Made by a program: the position numbers and the translations under genes
The notes under the pieces: generated by a model
Databases searched by the model: none
Seen by the model: the letters and a program-made list of their open reading frames with translations, nothing else
Told to the model about the DNA's origin: nothing
Assembly (NCBI GenBank): GCA_012728775.1
Contig: JAAYEN010000275.1
Location: 1-6,495, forward strand
Direction: 5' to 3'
DNA from: Tissierellia bacterium
GTDB lineage: Bacteria > Bacillota_A > Clostridia > Tissierellales > Peptoniphilaceae
Length of the DNA: 6,495 nucleotides
In this document: positions 1 to 5,505 of the stretch, one piece after another
How positions within the stretch are numbered: position 1 is the first letter of the stretch
Layout: every line of letters begins with the position of its first letter

Positions 1-65
1 GCCAAAATATCAAACATCAAAAGTAAATTTCTAGGTTTTCTTAATTTTGTTACTTTATTAATCAT
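1..65 (-). CDS. N-terminal fragment of a probable FtsW/RodA/SpoVE-family protein (runs off the window)
   Basis: An ATG at 65-63 lies two bases after the FHA gene's TAA stop and opens a frame that stays open for 21 full codons to the window edge. The peptide begins MINKVTKLRKPRNLLL and continues MFDIL. A short basic stretch followed by KPRNLLLL-like residues leading into a first membrane helix is typical, from memory, of clostridial FtsW/RodA/SpoVE glycan polymerases. Genes for these often follow a small FHA-domain protein. An AGG in the end of the FHA gene is a weak ribosome binding site. If correct, the product would polymerise lipid II into glycan strands in the membrane for elongation or division. 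Only about 22 residues are visible, so the family call rests on gene order and a short motif. Any other basic-start membrane protein remains possible. Confidence 0.5.
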   Translation of the reverse strand, partial: MINKVTKLRKPRNLLLMFDIL

Positions 66-67
66 AT

Positions 68-502
68 TTACCTATTCACAAACATAAATTGAATCTTACC
101 AACACTAATCAAATCTCCATCTACAATTTCTATGGCATTATTTTCAATGTCAGAACCATTTAAATAAGTTCCATTAGAACTACCTAAATCTTCCAAATAA
201 TAATATCCGTCACTTAAAAAGATTCTCATGTGATTTTTAGAAACCACTCTATCTTTTATGTGAACATCATTTCTCGAACCTCTACCTACAGTAATTTCTC
301 CAATTACAGGATAGTATTCTTGCATTCTAAAATCTAATTGATCTAATCTATTTATTACTTTTAAATACGCCACGTCTTTATTAGGTGTCGTAGCGCTAGA
401 AGTTTTAATATCTAAATATATTAATCTTAAAATATTTAATATAAACAAATATATGATTATAATAAATACATATCTAAGTACCAATGAAAGTATCTCAAAC
501 AT
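68..502 (-). CDS. Membrane-anchored FHA-domain protein
   Basis: The 144-residue product has one hydrophobic N-terminal helix (about residues 4-28), a linker, and a C-terminal forkhead-associated domain (about 62-144). The FHA hallmarks are present: GR at 73-74, S88 with H91 in SKNH, and the NGT motif at 110-112. This domain binds phosphothreonine peptides, so it probably recruits a target of a Ser/Thr kinase to the inner face of the membrane. I start it at ATG 502. A GGAGG at 513-509 sits six bases upstream of this ATG, and the longer frame from GTG 520 would place that ribosome binding site inside codons 3-4. The product is probably cotranslated with the downstream FtsW/RodA-like gene two bases away, in an arrangement like the FHA/RodA pairing of actinobacteria. 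A role in wall synthesis or division is inferred from that neighbour. The domain call is firm; the partner is unknown. Confidence 0.88.
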   Translation of the reverse strand: MFEILSLVLRYVFIIIIYLFILNILRLIYLDIKTSSATTPNKDVAYLKVINRLDQLDFRMQEYYPVIGEITVGRGSRNDVHIKDRVVSKNHMRIFLSDGYYYLEDLGSSNGTYLNGSDIENNAIEIVDGDLISVGKIQFMFVNR

Positions 503-508
503 TCCATT

Positions 509-513
509 CCTCC
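509..513 (-). promoter_or_regulatory. Ribosome binding site that fixes the FHA protein start
   Basis: On the minus strand GGAGG is followed by the six-base spacer AATGGA and then ATG at 502-500. This is near-ideal spacing. It favours the ATG over the in-frame GTG at 520, which has no recognisable Shine-Dalgarno sequence and lies at or upstream of the predicted transcript start. Confidence 0.8.
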
Positions 514-524
514 GTTCCACGTTT

Positions 525-535
525 ATTCTACCATA
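525..535 (-). promoter_or_regulatory. Probable extended -10 promoter of the FHA gene
   Basis: Reading leftward, TATGG (535-531) runs straight into TAGAAT (530-525), giving an extended -10 element TGG-TAGAAT. At 17-base spacing the -35 position reads TTTATT (553-548), which is a weak match, as expected for an extended -10 promoter. Transcription would start near 518, giving a leader of about 16 bases that just includes the GGAGG. This rests on consensus matching only. Confidence 0.45.
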
Positions 536-556
536 TATTATTCATAAAATAAATAT

Positions 557-589
557 TTGAATAAATCTTACACCTTATGGTAGTATAAT
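557..589 (+). promoter_or_regulatory. Candidate promoter of recX
   Basis: TTGAAT (557-562) lies 18 bases before TAGTAT (581-586), which is preceded by TATGG (576-580) as an extended -10. A perfect TATAAT overlaps it at 584-589 but has no good -35 at normal spacing. Either choice would start the transcript around 593-596, on top of the GTGAGG ribosome binding site (592-597) of recX. An upstream alternative is TAAAAT at 545-550, which would leave a leader of about 46 bases. The region is clearly promoter-like, but the exact start cannot be settled by eye. Confidence 0.4.
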
Positions 590-602
590 TTGTGAGGTTA
601 AT

Positions 603-1211
603 ATGAAAATTACAAGAATAGAACTACAAAAAAACGATAATACAAGATTTAGTCTGTTTTCTGATGACCAATATGTAATGAGCGTCTCTGCTGAAAATCT
701 AGCTCCCTATGGATATGGTGAATTTGAAATTAGCGAAGAAGAATTAGAAATACTCAAAGCTAAAGAAGAAGAAGGTTTGTTTTTTAAACAAGCCTTACTA
801 TACGTATCAAAAGCCCTAAAGACATCTAAAGAAGTTAGGGACTATTTATATAAGAAAAAAGTAAGCCCTGAACTCCAAGATGAAATTATTGAAAAATTAT
901 TGGATTTAAAACTTCTAGATGATGAAAGATATCTTGAAATGTATTTAGAAGAAAAATTTAACTACTCAACTGACGGTTCGATAAAAATAAAACACAAACT
1001 TTATCAAAAAGGTTTTCAATCCAAAGACGTAGACCCTCTTCTTCCAAAGTATCAAGATTTGGAGATCTCTAATTTAAAAAAATTGGTATCTGATAGAAAA
1101 AAATCTAGAAAAAATGAAGATAAACAAAAGTTAATTCGATATCTTATGAATAAAGGCTATGAATACTCTATGATTTCTGAAGTTGTCAAAGAAGAGGAAT
1201 ATTATGAGTGA
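603..1211 (+). CDS. recX: Regulatory protein RecX
   Basis: The 202-residue product matches RecX in length and in its repeated three-helix modules. An N-terminal beta-like segment (about 1-45) is followed by a module with ALLYVSKALKTSKEVRDYL (about 64-82), a second with LLDDERY and G-S-I-K-IK-L-KG spacing (about 100-140), and a C-terminal module ending KLIRYLMNKGYEYSMISEVV (about 176-195). RecX binds RecA filaments and limits recombinase and coprotease activity in the cytoplasm. The start ATG is preceded by GTGAGG with a five-base spacer. The gene is not next to recA here, which is common in Firmicutes. Its end overlaps the GIY-YIG gene by 8 bases, so the two are probably one transcript. The short leader leaves little room for regulation by a structured RNA, and I did not see a clear LexA box. 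The family assignment is solid. Confidence 0.92.
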   Translation: MKITRIELQKNDNTRFSLFSDDQYVMSVSAENLAPYGYGEFEISEEELEILKAKEEEGLFFKQALLYVSKALKTSKEVRDYLYKKKVSPELQDEIIEKLLDLKLLDDERYLEMYLEEKFNYSTDGSIKIKHKLYQKGFQSKDVDPLLPKYQDLEISNLKKLVSDRKKSRKNEDKQKLIRYLMNKGYEYSMISEVVKEEEYYE

Positions 1212-1479
1212 TAAATACTATGTTTACATGCTAATTTGCAGTGATGACACTTTTTATACAGGAATTACAAATAACTTAGAAAAACGTTTAAAATCCCATA
1301 ACGAAGGCAAAGCTTCAAAATATACGAGAGTTAGATTACCAGTTCAATTTGTTTATGTGGAAGAAATCGATGGAAAAGGACCAGCATTGAGTAGGGAATT
1401 TGAAATTAAAAGTTTGAATAAAAATCAAAAAATAAAATTAATTGAAAGTGCAACAAATTTAACTTTATCCAATTATTGA
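1204..1479 (+). CDS. GIY-YIG domain protein, YhbQ/YazA (UPF0213) type
   Basis: The 91-residue product is a single GIY-YIG nuclease-like domain. VYM (7-9) stands for GIY and YTG (18-20) for YIG. The conserved arginine (R28, in LEKRLKSHNEG) is present, as are the KYTR segment (39-42) and a glutamate in the SREFEIK segment (E65 or E67). Stand-alone proteins of this size form the UPF0213 group, some members of which have been reported to act on DNA, but the cellular role is unclear. I start at ATG 1204, which has GAAGAGG at 1191-1197 six bases upstream. A TTG at 1183 would extend it by seven residues and place that site inside the gene. The ATG lies within the last codons of recX, giving an 8-base overlap that suggests translational coupling. 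A joint role with RecX in DNA repair is only an inference from this. It is too small to be an intron homing enzyme or UvrC. Confidence 0.87.
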   Translation: MSDKYYVYMLICSDDTFYTGITNNLEKRLKSHNEGKASKYTRVRLPVQFVYVEEIDGKGPALSREFEIKSLNKNQKIKLIESATNLTLSNY

Positions 1480-1492
1480 TAGTGGACAATCA

Positions 1493-1530
1493 GCTAAATA
1501 TTAATAATTAGATAATAATAGCAGTTTTTT
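1493..1530 (+). terminator. Weak AT-rich candidate terminator of the recX unit
   Basis: GCTA (1493-1496) pairs with TAGC (1519-1522), and inside it TATTA pairs with TAATA across a small internal loop. The hairpin is followed by AG and six T (1525-1530). The stem is almost all A-T and therefore weak. The stronger stem-loop at 1557-1578 may do the work instead, although on this strand its T-rich tract starts four bases late. Confidence 0.35.
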
Positions 1531-1550
1531 AAGTTGGCATATACAATAAT

Positions 1551-1578
1551 AAAAAAGCTAGACAATCATATGTCTAGC
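1551..1578 (-). terminator. Rho-independent terminator of the leftward operon, possibly bidirectional
   Basis: A perfect 8-base-pair stem, GCTAGACA (1557-1564) with TGTCTAGC (1571-1578), encloses a six-base loop. Read on the minus strand it is followed at once by six T (1556-1551) and then ATTATTG, the classic terminator layout. It begins about 20 bases past the stop of the small membrane protein gene. On the plus strand it is followed by AAAATTTTACTTTATTTTTTT-like sequence, so it may also help end the recX transcript. Confidence 0.85.
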
Positions 1579-1597
1579 AAAATTTTACTTTATTTTT

Positions 1598-1948
1598 TTA
1601 ATATTCTTCATAAGTTATTTCTTTTTCAGACTTCTCATATCGGGACGTTCGTTTAAATAATACTCCCAATATCATACCAAAAGCAAGTCCTACAACACCC
1701 ACACCAATAGCTACCATAGAAATTACTAAATTTCCTAAGTATTCTTTTAGATAAAGATTTGGAAGTAAACCAACTAGCATTAAAATTCCTACTATTAAGG
1801 ATATTAAGCCTGGTAAGTATTTAGGAAATCTTAGTCTTTCCGTAAAATAATTTACAGCAAAGGTAATGATAAGCATAGCTAAAGTAGCAAATAGTATCAT
1901 TCTAAGATATTCATCATGGGTTTGTATTAATTCCTTAATCTCTGTCAT
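1598..1948 (-). CDS. Small three-helix membrane protein, function unknown
   Basis: I do not recognise a named family. The 116-residue product has a polar N-terminal segment (1-14), then three hydrophobic stretches at about 15-33, 44-63 and 70-98. The first two are separated by a basic loop (ERLRFPKYLPG), and the third is glycine-rich (GVGVVGLAFGMILG). The tail is charged and ends in several glutamates. By the positive-inside rule the ERLRFPK loop and the KRTSRYEK tail would be cytoplasmic, leaving the N-terminus outside. The start ATG has GAGGTG (1960-1955) six bases upstream. It is the last gene before the operon terminator. It has its own promoter-like sequence in the 49-base gap behind the lipoprotein gene, so it may be expressed both with the operon and separately. 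The coding call is well supported by the ribosome binding site and membrane pattern; the function is open. Confidence 0.75.
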   Translation of the reverse strand: MTEIKELIQTHDEYLRMILFATLAMLIITFAVNYFTERLRFPKYLPGLISLIVGILMLVGLLPNLYLKEYLGNLVISMVAIGVGVVGLAFGMILGVLFKRTSRYEKSEKEITYEEY

Positions 1949-1967
1949 AGTTTACACCTCTTTGGTA

Positions 1968-1996
1968 ATTATACATTATTTTAACATTCATAACAA
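1968..1996 (-). promoter_or_regulatory. Internal promoter before the small membrane protein gene
   Basis: On the minus strand TTGTTA (1996-1991) and a perfect TATAAT (1973-1968) are separated by exactly 17 bases. Transcription would begin near 1961, just before the GAGGTG ribosome binding site, giving a leader of about 13 bases. The element lies wholly in the gap between the lipoprotein stop (1998) and the next start (1948). There is no terminator-like hairpin in this gap, so readthrough from upstream is expected as well. Confidence 0.6.
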
Positions 1997-1997
1997 G

Positions 1998-3401
1998 TCA
2001 TTTAACCCTTAGCCCAATTAGTGCTTTTTCAAGATCAACTAACTCCACTTCATTGAACCAAGAATTTGAAATAACTTGAGAATTTCCAATGAAGTTCTTC
2101 GTGTATAATCTTTCGTATTCTCGAGTGATCCTATCTAATTTATATATATCCACACCTGTCTTAGTTATTAGAACATATTGGTTTTCTATGGGCGTAGAAA
2201 AAGCATCAATAAGATCAGGAAAAACGGTTTTCAATTCTTGAAAATTAACTCTTCTTTGGGGCTGATTGTTAACATAAGAAAAACTGCTGCTTAGTATATA
2301 GTCGCTGTTAAACCTTTCTCCTTCTGTTGAAGAAACCACCCTACCCTTTAACACCGTAAGACCACTATCTTTTGTCATACCAATATTGTATATTGCTTGT
2401 CCAAATGTAGTTTCTGAATTGGATTTTCTAATGGCATCCATCACTCTTTCAGTACTGTAATTTACTATATCATCGATTTTTAACTGGTTTAATCCCCCTC
2501 TAGATAAAGTAGTATAAGTACTAAGAGTATTTAACCTAGATTTATCAGGATAAAGATATTCAATAGTAGCGTACCTAGAAGAAATGTAATTTAAGCGAAA
2601 ATTATTGGACTGTTTCAACCCATCATGATCAGAAATTGGCAATTCTTCACCATTTAGCAAAACTCTATCAAAACTACCACCTTCATTAGAAATTCTTACA
2701 GAGTCGTAGACATCCAATATGGATTCATTATTTATAACAATACCATCTAAATTGTCAACTCGAATTCCTTTGTCAGAAAATCTAAGAAAAATTGTACTAT
2801 AATCGTATCTAGGGATAACACTCCCACTATCCTCAATTACATTTCTTATACCTAAAGCTAAAGCCCAAGAATTTCCAGAACGAAAAACTTTTTCCCTTTC
2901 AGAATAAAACATTTTAAGTTCATTTTTTTCTTCATTACTTAAAACATCAGTTTCTCTTTTTATAATTATTAACTCATTACTTATGTTTAATAATATCTCA
3001 TTATTATTTAAAGGTATACATTCTGCAATAACTAAACCATCTTTTTTTATCTCCACCACATTTATTTTCTCGTTGGAAAAAAGGTATGAAATATCTAGAC
3101 TCTCATCAATTTCTCTCAAATAACTTTGCCAATTTACATTTACTATCTCAAAATCTGGATTTAAGTATATCTTATCTGTGGTAGCAAAAAAATCTATATT
3201 AAAATAAAATTTATCCCCTTCTTCAAAAGAATATCTGCTATCACTATCAACTATTTTTGTAAGACTCCAAATTCCATTTATTGGAGACGCATGAAGATCA
3301 GGTTTGTGTGTTTCATTAATTATTTCTGAATCCACAAACTCACAGGAAGTCAAATTTATCACCATTAGGATTAAAAAAATAAATATAAAAACTTTCTTCA
3401 T
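1998..3401 (-). CDS. Large lipoprotein of unknown family, encoded after the sensor kinase
   Basis: The 467-residue product begins with a lipoprotein signal: MKK, a hydrophobic core (4-16), and the lipobox LTSC, with C20 as the lipidated residue. The mature protein would be anchored on the outer face of the membrane. A first region (about 42-150) looks like short alternating beta strands. It starts with NGIWSL and ends in LIIIKRE, which resembles a small lipocalin-like barrel, but this is a guess. A charged helical linker follows (about 153-172), then a long beta-rich region (about 175-467) with no motif I can name. The only other cysteine is C128. The start ATG follows the kinase stop by one base, and AAAGGAGG inside the last kinase codons is its ribosome binding site, so the two are translationally linked. 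A role as a sensor partner or output of the two-component system is inferred from position. I do not see similarity to YycH or YycI beyond the analogous place in the operon. Confidence 0.8.
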   Translation of the reverse strand: MKKVFIFIFLILMVINLTSCEFVDSEIINETHKPDLHASPINGIWSLTKIVDSDSRYSFEEGDKFYFNIDFFATTDKIYLNPDFEIVNVNWQSYLREIDESLDISYLFSNEKINVVEIKKDGLVIAECIPLNNNEILLNISNELIIIKRETDVLSNEEKNELKMFYSEREKVFRSGNSWALALGIRNVIEDSGSVIPRYDYSTIFLRFSDKGIRVDNLDGIVINNESILDVYDSVRISNEGGSFDRVLLNGEELPISDHDGLKQSNNFRLNYISSRYATIEYLYPDKSRLNTLSTYTTLSRGGLNQLKIDDIVNYSTERVMDAIRKSNSETTFGQAIYNIGMTKDSGLTVLKGRVVSSTEGERFNSDYILSSSFSYVNNQPQRRVNFQELKTVFPDLIDAFSTPIENQYVLITKTGVDIYKLDRITREYERLYTKNFIGNSQVISNSWFNEVELVDLEKALIGLRVK

Positions 3402-3402
3402 T

Positions 3403-4809
3403 TCAATCCTCCTTTGGAACTGTAGGTAAAATAATCGTTACAGTTGTACCCTTTCCAATATCTGACTCTATTAAGAGTTCTCCTCCATGTAAGCCAATAA
3501 TTTCATCACTTATAGATAAACCCAGACCAGTATGAGCTTTTCCTAAACTTCCCTTATAAAACTTCTCTTTTACCCTTTTTATATCTTCATTAGGAATACC
3601 GATGCCAGTATCCTTTACATTTACTACAACTTGGTTTATTTTATTTCTTCTAGCGTATAAAGATATTACGCCAGGTTCTTCAGTGAATTTAATTGCATTG
3701 TCAAATAAATTAATTAAAACTTGTCGAATTCTGTCCCTATCTACTGTCATTACTCCCATATCTTCTGATATATCGACAGAAAATACATGACCTTCTCTAT
3801 TTATTCTAGCCCTCATTTGTCTAACTACTTCGGTCAAGAAAGTTGTAACATCTACTTCTTCCTTTTGTAAAGTGGCTTTTCCTGATGTAAATCTAGAAAA
3901 ATCTAATAGTTCTTCCACCATGTCAGATAATCTATCAGTTTCACTGACAATTATATTCAAACCTTCATCACTTAATTCTTTACTCATATCCCCTGCTGAT
4001 TGAATAGTTATAGCCCAGCCCTTTATTGAAGTAAGAGGAGTTCTAAGCTCGTGACTTACTGATGATATAAAATCATTTTTTACTTGATCTCGTTTAATTA
4101 ATTCATCCGCCATGTGATTTATAGATTTTGAAACTTGTTCTATCTCATCATTTGTCTTAACATTACTTCTAACTGCAAGTTGGCCATCTGCTATTTTCAT
4201 AGCCACATCGCTAACTTCCTTTAATGGATCCACTATACCTTTAGCAAAGTAAAGGGAAATAAATAACGCGACTAAAACCGTGATTATTCCTATCATTATA
4301 AACATAGCAATAGCTCTTATTATTAAAGTATCAAGCTTATCCATACTTATAACCATTCTTAAAATACCAATGTTTTGGTTAGTGGAATTGTTTATAGGCG
4401 TCGACATTGCCATTACCTTTTCATCTGAATAATCCACATTTCCTCTCCAAACACCTCTGTGACCACTTCTCGCATCGGTAATATCTGGATACACAATCTC
4501 CTCAGTATATAAAACTCCCAAGGAATCAAAAATAACCATCCCATTTCTATCAATTATCTGAACTTGGGCTTGGTCGTTATCAAAGTATTGGCGAAAGCTA
4601 GGGTCTAAAATTTCTTGGACATCTAAACTATCAGATCTGTAAACAATAGAATTAATGGCGTAATCTAAATTATCCGCCATTATTCTCTCCATATTCTGGT
4701 AAGAGATTTCGCTAATTCCAAAGATTACAAAAATCTCCATTAAAACTACTACCAACAATATTATCAGTGTAAAATATATAAATAATCTTTTCTGAATACT
4801 ACTTCTCAA
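3403..4809 (-). CDS. Membrane sensor histidine kinase (HAMP-HisKA-HATPase)
   Basis: The 468-residue product has a first membrane helix (about 11-33), an extracellular sensor region (34-160) with the Cache/PAS-like strand motif VQIIDRNGMVIFDS (83-96), and a second helix (163-187). HAMP follows (about 188-240), then HisKA with FISSVSHELRTPLTSIKGW and phospho-acceptor H253. The adjacent E254-L-R-T257 fits the phosphatase motif. The ATPase domain shows the N box (N367 to N371, NLFDNAIKF), the G1 box DTGIGI (400-405) and the G2 box TGLGL (427-431). All catalytic elements are intact. It should phosphorylate the response regulator encoded just upstream. Unlike WalK there is no PAS domain between HAMP and HisKA. 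The start is TTG at 4809. No ATG or GTG lies between it and the regulator's stop, and an AGG eight bases upstream is a weak ribosome binding site. The signal sensed is unknown. Confidence 0.93.
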   Translation of the reverse strand: MRSSIQKRLFIYFTLIILLVVVLMEIFVIFGISEISYQNMERIMADNLDYAINSIVYRSDSLDVQEILDPSFRQYFDNDQAQVQIIDRNGMVIFDSLGVLYTEEIVYPDITDARSGHRGVWRGNVDYSDEKVMAMSTPINNSTNQNIGILRMVISMDKLDTLIIRAIAMFIMIGIITVLVALFISLYFAKGIVDPLKEVSDVAMKIADGQLAVRSNVKTNDEIEQVSKSINHMADELIKRDQVKNDFISSVSHELRTPLTSIKGWAITIQSAGDMSKELSDEGLNIIVSETDRLSDMVEELLDFSRFTSGKATLQKEEVDVTTFLTEVVRQMRARINREGHVFSVDISEDMGVMTVDRDRIRQVLINLFDNAIKFTEEPGVISLYARRNKINQVVVNVKDTGIGIPNEDIKRVKEKFYKGSLGKAHTGLGLSISDEIIGLHGGELLIESDIGKGTTVTIILPTVPKED

Positions 4810-4818
4810 AACTATTAC

Positions 4819-5505
4819 CTATGCTTCCCAAATGTAGCCAATGCCCCACACAGTTTTAATAAACTCAGGATTAGAAGAGTCATCTTCAATTTTCGCCCTA
4901 AGCCTACGGATATTTACATCTACAATTTTAGAATCTCCAATAAAGTCTTCTCCCCAAACTGTATCTAAAATTTCATCTCTAGAAATAGCTTGTTTTGGAT
5001 TTTCTAAAAACATTACTATTACTGAATACTCAGTAGGAGTTAAGTCAATTAATTTTCCATCTTTGTAGAATTTTCTGGAATTTCTATCTAATTTAAACTT
5101 AGAAGTTTCGATAATGTTTAAAGTTCCATCTGAATCAGAAGATTTAAGTCTTCTTTCTAAAGATTTAATTCTTAAAACTAATTCTTTAGGATTAAAAGGT
5201 TTAGAAATATAGTCATCTGAGCCGGCTTCTAGTCCCTGAATTTTATCTATATCTTGGTTTTTTGCAGTAAGCATAATAATTCCTAGCTCACGTTCATCTT
5301 GTCTTAAATACCTGCATACCTGGAAACCGTCTATACCTGGCAACATGATATCCAATAAAACTATATCAGGTTTAAAAGTATCATATAACTCTATAGCCTT
5401 TTCTCCCGATTCTGCTTCTACTACTAAATAATTTTCCATCTCTAAATTAACTCGCACAAATTTTCTTATGGAATCTTCGTCTTCTACTATCATTATTTTT
5501 GTCAT
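4819..5505 (-). CDS. OmpR/PhoB-family response regulator
   Basis: The 228-residue product has a receiver domain (about 1-120) with acidic residues E8 and D9, phospho-acceptor D52 (in LLDIMLPGIDG), T80, Y99 and K102, all in the expected places. A winged-helix DNA-binding domain follows (about 128-227), containing LTPTEYSVIVMFLENP, the recognition-helix region VDVNIRRLRAKIE, and the closing VWGIGYIWE hairpin. Phosphorylation by the kinase encoded next would promote dimerisation and DNA binding. The start ATG overlaps the deacetylase stop as ATGA, and AGGAGA lies seven bases upstream inside the deacetylase gene, which suggests translational coupling. The stop TAG is in the same frame as the kinase's TTG, with three codons between. 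It resembles WalR/YycF and PhoP-type regulators in general layout, but orthology cannot be decided here. No direct-repeat target is evident in the short visible sequence upstream of the operon. Confidence 0.94.
   Translation of the reverse strand: MTKIMIVEDEDSIRKFVRVNLEMENYLVVEAESGEKAIELYDTFKPDIVLLDIMLPGIDGFQVCRYLRQDERELGIIMLTAKNQDIDKIQGLEAGSDDYISKPFNPKELVLRIKSLERRLKSSDSDGTLNIIETSKFKLDRNSRKFYKDGKLIDLTPTEYSVIVMFLENPKQAISRDEILDTVWGEDFIGDSKIVDVNIRRLRAKIEDDSSNPEFIKTVWGIGYIWEA

Noticed and set aside
1204..1479. A homing endonuclease or mobile intron remnant, because of the GIY-YIG domain.
   Set aside because: The protein is a short stand-alone UPF0213-type domain without a DNA-binding extension, sits in a normal operon with recX, and there is no intron or interrupted gene nearby.
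1557..1578. A palindromic operator (GCTAGACA/TGTCTAGC).
   Set aside because: It lies downstream of convergent genes and is followed by a T run on the minus strand, so a terminator explains it better.
3602..3790. A 62-codon plus-strand open frame.
   Set aside because: It is antisense to the ATPase region of the kinase, has no ribosome binding site, and shows no protein-like pattern. It mirrors the real gene's codons.
4807..4821. A sequencing error or pseudogene splitting one regulator-kinase fusion.
   Set aside because: Both proteins are complete at their ends, the regulator finishing with the usual GIGYIWEA hairpin and the kinase opening with a basic residue and membrane helix. Separate genes are the normal state for this type of pair.
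4841..5068. A 75-codon plus-strand open frame.
   Set aside because: It is antisense to the DNA-binding domain of the response regulator and has no supporting signals.
3403..5505. Calling the regulator and kinase WalR/WalK (YycF/YycG).
   Set aside because: The operon layout is similar, but the kinase lacks the PAS domain expected between HAMP and HisKA, and no recognisable YycH, YycI or WalJ follows. The regulator's sequence alone does not settle orthology.
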